Below, piece by piece: positions 1 through 5,422 of a stretch of 6,251 nucleotides of DNA. The position numbers and the translations under genes are program-made. Positions within the stretch are counted from its first letter, which is position 1; each line of letters opens with the position of its first letter. Source of the DNA: Candidatus Woykebacteria bacterium GWB1_45_5 (GTDB lineage Bacteria; Patescibacteriota; Microgenomatia; Woykebacterales; RBG-16-39-9b). The notes under the pieces are model-generated. The model worked only from the letters and a program-made list of their open reading frames with translations. It had not been told where the DNA came from and ran no database searches. The stretch is taken from contig MHCO01000053.1 of assembly GCA_001816645.1 (NCBI GenBank), positions 1 through 6,251 of the forward strand, read 5' to 3'.

Positions 1-978
1 AAAATTGCCGAAGCGCAATCTAAAGAAAAAAGCCTTTCCGCCGAAATTGTCTATTTAGACAGCCAGATCGCTTTGACGGCTCTTCAGATCGAAGAGACAG
101 AGACACGGTTAGCCCAACTTTCTGGCGATATAACTAAAGTTACAGGGCAGTTAGAGTCTACCAAGCAAGACCTAGATTACACGCAAGGTGTTGCTAACAC
201 ACGGGTACGGGCAATCTACAAACAAAGCTACATCGAATCGTTCGGAGCCTTTTTAGGGTCAGAAGATTTTAACGATTTTTTGGTCCGTCAAAAATATACG
301 GAAGCAGTCAGAAGCCAAGATTTGGCGCTTTTAAAAAAGCTAGACGACTTAAAAGAAGAATATAGTAATCAAAAGGCTGATTTGGAGGATAAGAAAAACC
401 AAGAAGAAGCCTTAAAGCAGGAGCTAGATAAAAGAAAAACCAATCTTGCCAGCCAGCAGGGATCAAAGCGCTATATTTTAGGGGTTACCCAAAATGATGA
501 AAAGAATTATCAACGTCTTTTGGCTCAGGTTCAAAGTGAAATTGAATCAATCGCCCGCGCCTTAGGCGGTGGTGGCGTACGCCTGGGACCCGTAAAAAGG
601 GGTGATGTAGTTGCTTTTCAAGGTAATACAGGTTGTTCTACGGGAACTCACTTGCATTTTGGTCTTTACATAGGTGGGGTGGCCGTGAATCCAAAACCAT
701 ATCTAGACTCCGGGCAGCTCCGTTGGCCGGAAACTAACCCAACAATCACCCAGTGGTACGGGGAAAACTATTGGTGGTATATGAATAACTTTGGTATTCC
801 CGGCCACAACGGTATTGATATGACTGCCGGGTACGGCGCGCCGATTTACGCCGCAGGCGATGGGATAGCTTATCTGGCGACTGACTCTTCGGCTTGTTGG
901 TTGACGGGAACGGTTGGAAAAGGAATCGTTATCCATCACGATAATGGGTGGCGAACGATTTATTGGCACATTAAGTGA
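1..978 (+). CDS. Peptidoglycan hydrolase: coiled coil plus rearranged M23 (LytM-type) metallopeptidase domain, 5' partial
   Basis: The frame is open from base 1 and ends at TGA 976-978, so the true start and any signal peptide lie left of the window; 325 codons are visible. Up to about nt 555 the protein is a charged, Leu-rich coiled coil like the N-terminal region of EnvC/PcsB-type hydrolases, including a stretch around nt 200-290 (RVRAIYKQSY, then FGAFLGSEDFNDFLVR). A Gly-rich joint (nt 562-580) leads into a zinc endopeptidase of family M23, expected to cleave peptide cross-links outside the membrane. All the usual metal and catalytic positions can be seen: HLH at 649-657, H of HNGID at 805-807 with D at 817-819, and YWH at 961-969. 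Their order is swapped. The half normally at the C-terminus (GDVVAFQGNTG, HLHF, VNPKPYL) comes first; the half normally at the N-terminus (ITQWYG, PGHNGID, GKGIVIHH) comes last, and the protein stops right after YWHIK. Family call sure; consequence of the permutation inferred. Confidence 0.9.
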   Translation, partial: KIAEAQSKEKSLSAEIVYLDSQIALTALQIEETETRLAQLSGDITKVTGQLESTKQDLDYTQGVANTRVRAIYKQSYIESFGAFLGSEDFNDFLVRQKYTEAVRSQDLALLKKLDDLKEEYSNQKADLEDKKNQEEALKQELDKRKTNLASQQGSKRYILGVTQNDEKNYQRLLAQVQSEIESIARALGGGGVRLGPVKRGDVVAFQGNTGCSTGTHLHFGLYIGGVAVNPKPYLDSGQLRWPETNPTITQWYGENYWWYMNNFGIPGHNGIDMTAGYGAPIYAAGDGIAYLATDSSACWLTGTVGKGIVIHHDNGWRTIYWHIK

Positions 979-979
979 G

Positions 980-1055
980 TTCAAAATTGAGAATTCAGAA
1001 TACAGAATTGGTTTTTTTTACTCCTGTTATCTGTTTTCTGATTACTGCTCGCTGA
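980..1055. repeat. Degenerate heptamer arrays with CAG/CTG core, inverted pair
   Basis: The spacer between two convergent genes is built of 7-bp units. Four units at 980-1007 (for example TTCAGAA, TACAGAA) are followed by a T-run at 1012-1019. Five units at 1021-1055 then fit NNNCTGN without a slip (for example TATCTGT, TTTCTGA). The right array carries the reverse complement of the left core, so the two face each other. The right array runs over the prfB stop codon and its last four codons (1042-1055), so the period ignores the gene boundary. The phase is exact on direct reading; the origin and role are unknown. Confidence 0.7.
995..1041. terminator. Possible bidirectional terminator hairpin between convergent genes
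   Basis: Bases 995-1007 (TCAGAATACAGAA) can pair with 1029-1041 (ATCTGTTTTCTGA) at 11 of 13 positions, leaving a 21-nt loop that contains eight T. A smaller alternative stem, AATTC 992-996 with GAATT 1005-1009, is followed after two bases by the T8 run and would be a weak intrinsic terminator for the M23 gene on the + strand. The position, right after both stop codons, suits termination in both directions. The stems are AT-rich and imperfect, so this is tentative. Confidence 0.35.
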
Positions 1056-2118
1056 TCTTGATTTCGGCTTCGATAAATTTGTCCAAATCCCCATCTAAAA
1101 CAGGTAAAGGGTCGCCTGTCTCAACGCCAGTCCGTAGGTCTTTAACCATCTTGTAGGGGTGAAGTACGTAACTGCGGATTTGATTTCCCCAGGATGCTGC
1201 AATGTAAGCACCTTTTAGCTTTTTTTCTTCAGCTTGCTTCCTCTCTTCTTCTAGCTTAAAAAGTTTGGCCCGCAAAAGTTTAAGGGCGTTTTCTTTATTT
1301 TGGGCTTGAGAACGCTGCGATTGGGTGGTAACAGTTGTCCCAGTTGATTTGTGGCGGACTCGGACGGCAGTTTCCACCTTTTGGACGTTTTGACCACCGG
1401 GACCAGAAGCGCGAAAGGTTTCGATTTCCAGATCATCAGGGTTGATTACCACTTCTTTTATATCTTCGATTATCGGTAGGATTTCAACCAAGGCAAAAGA
1501 GGTCTGTCTTAAATTGTTAGCGTTAAATGGGGATTGGCGAACCAAGCGGTGGGTACCAGCCTCATTTTTCAAAAAACCGTAAGCGTACAGCCCACTAATC
1601 TCTACATCGGCACTTTTAATTCCAGCTTCATCGCCACGCGTTTCGGAAAGAAGATTAGTTTTCCAACCCTTTCGTTCGGCGAATCGCAGGTACATTCGTA
1701 GTAAAATCGCTGCCCAATCCATCGCCTCTGTTCCACCTTGACCGGCATGGAGGGAAAGAATGGTCGCACCGGCGTCGTATTTCCCATTCAAAAAAAGATT
1801 AAATTCTAGTTTTTCTATTTCCTTTTCGATTTCCGCCACCTCTTTTTCCAGATCAGTTTCTAGACTCTCCTCTTGGCCAAGCTCCAAAGTAGTGGTAATA
1901 CGCTCTTTCAAGCTGTCGAAAGCCTCGATCTCTTTCTTTAATGAAGAGATTTTTTCCATCACAGCGTTGGCGGCGGTAATATCCTGCCAAAAATCGCTTT
2001 TTACACTTTTGCTTATTAAAGATCGCAGCTTCTTTCTTTTTTCTTCTAAATTTAATTTAGATTCAAGCCCCAGCAATTTTTTTTTGGAAGCTTGTAACTT
2101 GGCAACTAAAGTTTCCAT
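1042..2118 (-). CDS. prfB: Peptide chain release factor 2 (RF2)
   Basis: RF2 recognises UAA and UGA stop codons in the ribosomal A site and triggers peptidyl-tRNA hydrolysis. The 358-residue length is normal for the family. The order is an N-terminal helical domain (about 1-110), the codon-recognition domain with the RF2-type SPF tripeptide at 196-198, and the catalytic GGQ at 241-243 within SGPGGQNVQ; RF1 would carry PxT in place of SPF. The family's programmed +1 frameshift, which in Escherichia coli lies near codon 25 at a CTT-TGA site, is absent: the aligned region (residues 20-25, SKLNLE) is read straight through in one frame, so the usual RF2 autoregulation cannot operate here. No Shine-Dalgarno precedes ATG 2118-2116, and a promoter sits so close that the mRNA is probably leaderless. 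The last codons overlap a heptamer array. An intact RF2 implies that UGA is a stop in this organism. Confidence 0.97.
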   Translation of the reverse strand: METLVAKLQASKKKLLGLESKLNLEEKRKKLRSLISKSVKSDFWQDITAANAVMEKISSLKKEIEAFDSLKERITTTLELGQEESLETDLEKEVAEIEKEIEKLEFNLFLNGKYDAGATILSLHAGQGGTEAMDWAAILLRMYLRFAERKGWKTNLLSETRGDEAGIKSADVEISGLYAYGFLKNEAGTHRLVRQSPFNANNLRQTSFALVEILPIIEDIKEVVINPDDLEIETFRASGPGGQNVQKVETAVRVRHKSTGTTVTTQSQRSQAQNKENALKLLRAKLFKLEEERKQAEEKKLKGAYIAASWGNQIRSYVLHPYKMVKDLRTGVETGDPLPVLDGDLDKFIEAEIKISEQ

Positions 2119-2126
2119 AGGAACTA

Positions 2127-2155
2127 ATTATATCTCGAAGAGAAATAAGCGTCGA
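2127..2155 (-). promoter_or_regulatory. prfB promoter, probably leaderless
   Basis: On the minus strand a consensus -10, TATAAT (2132-2127), is preceded by a 17-bp spacer and TCGACG (2155-2150), which matches TTGACA at four of six bases. Only eight bases separate the -10 from the ATG of prfB, so transcription would begin at or within a base or two of the start codon. The lack of any Shine-Dalgarno fits this. It is a sequence-based prediction. Confidence 0.55.
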
Positions 2156-2158
2156 GAT
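2132..2158. promoter_or_regulatory. Operator-like inverted repeat over the prfB promoter
   Basis: ATCTCGA (2132-2138) and TCGAGAT (2152-2158) are perfect 7-bp inverted arms with centres 20 bp apart, about two helical turns. One arm overlaps the -35 element and the other touches the -10, as expected for a dimeric repressor site, though a palindrome of this size can arise by chance. No regulator gene is adjacent. Confidence 0.35.
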
Positions 2159-2286
2159 GTAATATTGCGATTGTATCGGAAAAGAATAAGATCGAAAAGA
2201 AGCTAGATTGCTTTTAGGAAGGATGAAGACTGACTGGCTAAATACGGCGACGTTTTACCCCTCTGTTTAAAACAGCAAATTATCCC

Positions 2287-2318
2287 GGGCAGGTTGGATG
2301 CAGACCGACTAACCGCCC
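2287..2318. other. GC-rich hairpin downstream of the membrane-protein gene
   Basis: GGGC 2287-2290 pairs with GCCC 2315-2318, and an inner stem GTTGG 2293-2297 pairs with CCGAC 2305-2309 (one G-T) around a 7-base loop. It lies 17 bases past the stop of the leftward membrane-protein gene and could act in its termination or 3'-end protection, but no T-run follows on either strand. A 13-base near-palindrome, CTGTTTAAAACAG, lies close by around 2260-2275. The rest of the 2159-2334 spacer shows nothing I can name. Confidence 0.25.
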
Positions 2319-2334
2319 AAATCCTTGGAAAGCT

Positions 2335-2721
2335 TCAGCGGACTTCGTACAAAATACCAAGGATGCTGCCCCAAACAACGTGGAGTACCAAGGTTAAAAA
2401 GACGGTTGGTCCGGCTGGGTCTGGGTAGGTCGCTTCCTTGAAGAAACTTGACACACCACCCAATATCAACATCAGAATCCAAACTAAAATTCCGTAGATT
2501 GCACCTCGGATTATTGGTGTTCCGGGCAAGAAGGCATTAAACCAATAAGCATAAATGTAGGCCAAAACACTACCCAAGACAACAGCCACTACCCAAAAAC
2601 CAAATTGAGAGCCGGCCAGGTCAAAAACAGGGGTCCAGCCGCCATAAGTACCAAGAGCAGCACCGACCAATAAAGCAACGACAGAAGAGCCGACGCCTGC
2701 TCTAACAACACGTGGATCCAT
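2335..2721 (-). CDS. Small four-helix integral membrane protein, function unknown
   Basis: I do not recognise a named family with certainty. The 128-residue product has four hydrophobic helices, at about 7-25, 41-61, 70-90 and 106-125, with short loops and almost no soluble part. The two C-terminal helices share a related pattern (RGAIYGILVW and VVWGSILGILYE, small residues spaced as Gly-x(3)-Gly-like contacts), reminiscent of small multi-pass proteins of the DUF6789/YagU kind. I chose ATG 2721-2719. The frame also opens at GTG 2730, but that GTG is part of an almost perfect Shine-Dalgarno sequence ideally spaced for the ATG. A promoter about 150 bases upstream would give a long leader made largely of heptamer repeats, suggesting control at the RNA level. 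It stands alone, with its own promoter, between prfB and the glycosyltransferase. Coding status is well supported; function is open. Confidence 0.8.
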   Translation of the reverse strand: MDPRVVRAGVGSSVVALLVGAALGTYGGWTPVFDLAGSQFGFWVVAVVLGSVLAYIYAYWFNAFLPGTPIIRGAIYGILVWILMLILGGVSSFFKEATYPDPAGPTVFLTLVLHVVWGSILGILYEVR

Positions 2722-2726
2722 TATTT

Positions 2727-2735
2727 TCACCCCCT
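2727..2735 (-). promoter_or_regulatory. Strong Shine-Dalgarno site that sets the start of the membrane protein
   Basis: AGGGGGTGA on the minus strand matches the anti-16S consensus AGGAGGTGA at eight of nine bases and ends five bases before ATG 2721. It includes the GTG that opens the longest frame, so that GTG is very unlikely to be the start. Confidence 0.75.
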
Positions 2736-2740
2736 CTCAA

Positions 2741-2782
2741 GATAAGTTACAAGTATGAAGTAATAAGTATTAAGTGATAAGT
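2741..2782. repeat. Heptamer array, six units of NNNAAGT
   Basis: Six 7-bp units follow one another without a slip, each ending in AAGT (first three: GATAAGT, TACAAGT, ATGAAGT). The first three bases of each unit vary. The array begins six bases upstream of the Shine-Dalgarno site of the leftward membrane-protein gene and is the 5' leader region of its mRNA. Confidence 0.8.
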
Positions 2783-2807
2783 TTTTAAGAATCCGTTTCA
2801 TGTTTGG

Positions 2808-2869
2808 ACTTCTTACTTCATACTTCGTCCTTCAGACTTAATATTTGTGCTTTATCCTTATTACTTAAT
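2808..2869. repeat. Heptamer array, about nine units of ACTTNNN, inverted to the previous array
   Basis: Units such as ACTTCTT, ACTTCAT and ACTTCGT run in a 7-bp phase from 2808. They degenerate toward the right; one unit is 6 bp (2857-2862) and the last is ACTTAAT (2863-2869). The core is the reverse complement of that at 2741-2782. With the 25-base centre 2783-2807 as loop, the two arrays form a long imperfect hairpin; the innermost 18 bp pair at about 15 positions. The array ends about six bases from the predicted -10 of the leftward gene. Confidence 0.75.
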
Positions 2870-2874
2870 AATAT

Positions 2875-2902
2875 ATTATCGGTTTTTGGGTAGTTTAGTC
2901 AA
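2875..2902 (-). promoter_or_regulatory. Promoter of the small membrane-protein gene
   Basis: On the minus strand TTGACT (2902-2897), a 16-bp spacer and GATAAT (2880-2875) match the sigma-70 consensus at five of six bases each. Transcription should start near 2868, at the very edge of the heptamer array, giving a leader of roughly 147 bases. The remainder of the 2722-3046 spacer, about 2903-2990, is AT-rich with no gene or clear signal. Confidence 0.55.
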
Positions 2903-2990
2903 GATAAAATATTTTTTGATAGTTTTCTTGCTTTGATTGGAAAAACCTTAATGGTCGATAAGACTATAGCAATAACTACTCATGTATCAG

Positions 2991-3018
2991 ATCTAAGACT
3001 TAAGAAATAAGATAGAAG
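2991..3018. repeat. Heptamer array, four units ending in AAG
   Basis: Four in-phase 7-bp units (ATCTAAG, ACTTAAG, AAATAAG, ATAGAAG) lie about 30 bases beyond the stop codon of the leftward glycosyltransferase gene, in its 3' region. The array is shorter and less regular than the others; units further upstream in the same phase are too degenerate to claim. Confidence 0.5.
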
Positions 3019-3022
3019 CTAA

Positions 3023-3070
3023 GCCCTAAAGGTTTTTAGGTCTCTCTCAACCTTTGACTGCTTTTAGGGC
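3023..3070 (-). terminator. Possible 3'-end hairpins of the glycosyltransferase gene
   Basis: GCCCTAAA 3023-3030 and TTTAGGGC 3063-3070 are perfect 8-bp inverted arms; the second lies inside the last codons of the gene. A competing short hairpin uses CCTAAA 3025-3030 and TTTAGG 3035-3040 with a 4-base loop. On the transcribed strand the sequence after the stem is only pyrimidine-rich, without a clear T-run. The mutually exclusive stems are real on paper; their function is a guess. Confidence 0.3.
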
Positions 3071-4288
3071 CGATAGGTTTGTAAGGATCAAATAAATAAA
3101 TAGTAGAAAAAGAATGAAAGCAGCATACCAACGCCATTTCGCTTGCCCAGCTGATATATCGCGAAAAGTCCAGCGGCTGTTTAGCAAATAATTAAAAACA
3201 AGCACAATTGGAATAGTAAGTGCTTTGGCGATTAGATCATAGAGGCCCAGGAATTCCCCAAATAAAAGGAGAGCGAGTTGAGAGAGAACCAATCCGCCTA
3301 AAGAAACCACCTGAAAAATAAAAAAGCGGGTCGCCAGAGGTTGACTTACCTTTCGTTCAGAGAAAGTCCAAAGGTTATTCCAAATAAAGCTCCAAATAAT
3401 CGCTGTCTCCACCGAAATTGGGTTGGCGGTAAGGTAGGAGAGGCCAGCTAGTCGGGTAAGTAAGTAAAATAAGCCATAATCGACAATGGTATTGCTTACT
3501 CCAACAATACTAAAGCGCCAAAAAGTGCGGTATTCATACAGAATAAAGCCCAATTTATCCAATAAAGAGCCGTTTTTGTCGCCGTGGTAGAGCCGGATTT
3601 TAATCAGATCTAAAAACATGCGGTATGAATCTTTGATTGGGTGGACTGTGCTTCGAGGGTCGTTATACCAAAGGACTGGTACTTCAGCAATCTTCAGGCC
3701 TTTTTTTCTGGCCAGAAAAAGTAATTCCACATCAAAACCAAAATCAAAAACCTGCTCATTTTTGAAAAGAGACCGGCACTGCGGCATTTTAAAGGCCTTG
3801 AACCCACATTGGGTATCGACGATTCCCCGCAGGCCAGCCAAGTTTTGGACTAAGATATTGAAAGTCCGGCCCATGTATTCTCGGAGAACATTCTGCCTTA
3901 CCTTTACCAATGAGCGATTCAGAGCTCGCGAACCGATAGCGATATCATAACTAGAGCCCAATTTTTCTAAAAGTTTGTCGATTTCTTCAATCGGGGTGGA
4001 AAAATCAGCATCGGTAAACAGAACAATATCACCTTTGGTGGCCAGAACGCCTTTGTTAACGGCCAAGCCCTTGCCCATATACGGGCTTTTTTCCAAGCGG
4101 GTAACTTTCAGGTTGGGGATTTTGCCAACGAATCTTTCAGCTTCTTGCTTCGTATGGTCAGTGCTGGCATCGTCAACAACAATTACTTCAAATTCCTCGG
4201 ATCGATTTTTCAAAAAAGCGGCAAGTTTTTCTAAAGATTTGCCGATTCTATCTGCCTCATTGTAAGCAGGAATAATTATAGAGATCAT
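3047..4288 (-). CDS. GT2 glycosyltransferase (polyprenyl-phosphate sugar transferase type) fused to a GtrA membrane domain
   Basis: The 413-residue protein has two parts. Residues 1-235 form a cytoplasmic GT-A domain like dolichyl-phosphate mannosyl/glucosyltransferases: PAYNEA at 7-12, VVDD at 37-40, metal-binding DAD at 93-95, QCGFKAF at 160-166 and FDVELL at 185-190. Residues 255-378 form a GtrA domain with four membrane helices (about 258-278, 287-306, 323-345, 350-369) and the paired family signatures WNNLWTFS (303-310) and NYLLNSRWTF (366-375). An extra hydrophobic helix follows at 386-404. In this family the first part moves a sugar from a nucleotide donor to a lipid phosphate, and GtrA is thought to help move the product across the membrane, so a role in supplying lipid-linked sugar for surface glycans or glycoproteins is likely. 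The exact sugar cannot be read. ATG 4288 fits the MISIIIPAYNE start typical of GT2; no Shine-Dalgarno is present, and the leader is a heptamer array. Confidence 0.93.
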   Translation of the reverse strand: MISIIIPAYNEADRIGKSLEKLAAFLKNRSEEFEVIVVDDASTDHTKQEAERFVGKIPNLKVTRLEKSPYMGKGLAVNKGVLATKGDIVLFTDADFSTPIEEIDKLLEKLGSSYDIAIGSRALNRSLVKVRQNVLREYMGRTFNILVQNLAGLRGIVDTQCGFKAFKMPQCRSLFKNEQVFDFGFDVELLFLARKKGLKIAEVPVLWYNDPRSTVHPIKDSYRMFLDLIKIRLYHGDKNGSLLDKLGFILYEYRTFWRFSIVGVSNTIVDYGLFYLLTRLAGLSYLTANPISVETAIIWSFIWNNLWTFSERKVSQPLATRFFIFQVVSLGGLVLSQLALLLFGEFLGLYDLIAKALTIPIVLVFNYLLNSRWTFRDISAGQAKWRWYAAFILFLLFIYLILTNLSALKAVKG

Positions 4289-4291
4289 AGT

Positions 4292-4326
4292 CTAGTAATT
4301 AGCCACTAGTTCCTAGCCGCTAGTTG
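4292..4326. repeat. Heptamer array, five units of YTAGNNN
   Basis: Five in-phase 7-bp units (CTAGTAA, TTAGCCA, CTAGTTC and two more) run from four bases outside the glycosyltransferase start codon to five bases from its predicted -10. The array therefore makes up nearly the whole 5' leader of that mRNA. The CTAG core is itself palindromic, so units could pair with each other. Confidence 0.75.
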
Positions 4327-4331
4327 ATCTA

Positions 4332-4361
4332 ATTATCTTTTATGAGGGTTAGAACTGTCAA
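4332..4361 (-). promoter_or_regulatory. Promoter of the glycosyltransferase-GtrA gene
   Basis: On the minus strand a perfect -35, TTGACA (4361-4356), an 18-bp spacer and GATAAT (4337-4332) precede the gene. The predicted start of transcription is near 4325, giving a leader of about 37 bases without a ribosome binding site. Confidence 0.6.
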
Positions 4362-4605
4362 TCAGCGAATTATTTATGTTCACGACTCGGAGATGTGGGC
4401 CACCACTTCTTTACACAAGTACATCAATTCTCCCTGGTTAATCTTTGTGTTGTGGAGCACCAATTAGCCCGCATTTCTTGAAGTGCCGGTGTAATGGTCC
4501 ACCCATAGGTTCAAAAATTGCAGTTTTTGTCGAAATCATTACTTATCGATCACCTATAGTTAGTCGTGTTGATAGGACAGCTTCTTCTGCTAAGATTAAA
4601 AATAA
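4362..4605. other. Intergenic stretch without a recognisable gene
   Basis: No convincing gene lies between the ZIP stop codon and the glycosyltransferase promoter. The longest leftward frame worth noting is 33 codons (4539-4438), with no ribosome binding site and no family I can name; in the same frame the flanking sequence is broken by TAA codons. A possible fold pairs GGAGATGT 4389-4396 with ACA 4421-4423 and TCTCC 4429-4433, with ACTT 4405-4408 and AAGT 4417-4420 inside, but the pairing has bulges and could be chance. The stretch is not made of heptamers, unlike the adjacent leader, and no terminator for the ZIP gene is obvious. Confidence 0.4.
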
Positions 4606-5352
4606 TTACTCCGGGATCAGTAAGGTTAGTCCCCGATAAACAAAGATACTAAAAACTAAACCTAGGATAAATAAGGGAACTTTTCTGTATGTTACAGCCA
4701 TCGGAAAGAGTTCGTGTATTGCTACAAAGATCATAGCACCGGCCGCGAAAGACATGAAAAGAGGATTTAAAGCGGCCATAAAATGAACAGCGAAAAGTCC
4801 TAATATAGCTCCGGCTGGCTCTGCTAATCCAGAGAAGAAGGCGGCTTTGAACAGAAAGCTTTTCTCCTTCACCAAAACAATTGGAGCAGCCATAGCAAAT
4901 TCTTCGGGTATATTATGAATGGCGATGCCAAGAGCTATCAGTAATCCTAAAGAAGGTGAAAAAATGTAAGAATTTGCCATTGCGAACCCTTCAGGTACAT
5001 CGTGCAAAATAAGCCCTATTGCAACTAAATAAGCTGTTTTATACAAATGACCATCAAGTTTCCCTTTTTCCCTAACCAGGTGGGTGTGCGGTATTAGGAA
5101 ATTTAAAGCAGCGAATAGCAATATACCTACGGGTAAAGCAATTAGTGAACGTTGCGTTCCTGCCGCAGCGAAGGACTCTGGTATAAGTTCAAAAAAAGAA
5201 ATCAGTAACATAATACCAGCGGCGAAACCCAACCCGACAATCATCCCCCAGGTACAACGCCCAAATTTAATTGCGAGAGCAGCTCCGATCAAGGTGGTTA
5301 GACCGGAAAGAAAGGCGATGATGATTACTGCAAGATAAGCGGTTGGTAGCAT
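4606..5352 (-). CDS. ZIP-family divalent metal transporter (ZupT/GufA type)
   Basis: The 248-residue product fits bacterial ZIP importers of Zn, Fe or Mn in the cytoplasmic membrane; about eight hydrophobic helices can be drawn. The two hallmark metal motifs are HDVPEG (117-122) in helix 4 and HNIPEE (146-151) in helix 5. Both keep the His and Glu ligands. Common versions read HNxPEG and HNIPEG, so here the second position of the first is Asp and the last position of the second is Glu. GLAEP (175-179), HELFP (213-217) and FFELIPES (53-60) also match the family, and PHTH (88-91) is a short His-bearing loop. ATG 5352-5350 gives a normal first helix; no Shine-Dalgarno precedes it. The gene is transcribed away from a DUF5320/ferritin-like operon across a 142-bp gap, consistent with shared metal homeostasis. 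The metal cannot be assigned from sequence. Confidence 0.93.
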   Translation of the reverse strand: MLPTAYLAVIIIAFLSGLTTLIGAALAIKFGRCTWGMIVGLGFAAGIMLLISFFELIPESFAAAGTQRSLIALPVGILLFAALNFLIPHTHLVREKGKLDGHLYKTAYLVAIGLILHDVPEGFAMANSYIFSPSLGLLIALGIAIHNIPEEFAMAAPIVLVKEKSFLFKAAFFSGLAEPAGAILGLFAVHFMAALNPLFMSFAAGAMIFVAIHELFPMAVTYRKVPLFILGLVFSIFVYRGLTLLIPE

Positions 5353-5362
5353 AACAGGTTAG

Positions 5363-5390
5363 TTTATCATTGGAAAGCGTAAGCAAGCAA
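5363..5390 (-). promoter_or_regulatory. Weak promoter candidate for the ZIP gene
   Basis: On the minus strand GATAAA (5368-5363) with TTGCTT (5390-5385) at 16 bp is the best pair visible; it matches consensus poorly at -35. If used, the leader would be about four bases, agreeing with the missing Shine-Dalgarno. Confidence 0.25.
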
Positions 5391-5422
5391 CCGTCTGGAT
5401 CGCATAATCTGCCGCTTGATAG

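Noticed and set aside
961..1041. A frameshift that cuts off the normal C-terminal half of the M23 domain.
   Set aside because: No frame downstream encodes the missing half; the half is already present upstream in the same protein, and the following bases are heptamer repeats.
1042..2118. Reassignment of UGA, as in some Patescibacteria lineages.
   Set aside because: An intact RF2 is encoded, and several genes end plausibly at TGA.
1760..2206. A long rightward open frame opposite prfB.
   Set aside because: It is a Ser/Phe-rich antisense image of the Lys/Glu-rich coiled part of RF2, as usual for such genes.
2159..2334. A structured small RNA in the spacer between the membrane-protein gene and prfB.
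   Set aside because: There is one decent hairpin, but no promoter, T-run or known RNA signature (tRNA, SRP RNA, 6S, tmRNA) to support it.
2741..2869. A CRISPR array.
   Set aside because: The units are 7 bp with no unique spacers of 25-40 bp, and no cas gene is near.
4438..4539. A 33-codon leftward frame containing HFKKCGLIGAPQHKD, faintly like the recognition region of MerR regulators, with further open stretches in the same frame on both sides.
   Set aside because: The resemblance is short, TAA codons break the frame at about the rate chance predicts, and there is no ribosome binding site or family signature. I would not call it a gene or a pseudogene.
4445..4639. A rightward open frame of about 64 codons.
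   Set aside because: It starts at a weak codon without a ribosome site, overlaps the end of the ZIP gene on the other strand, and its translation looks random.
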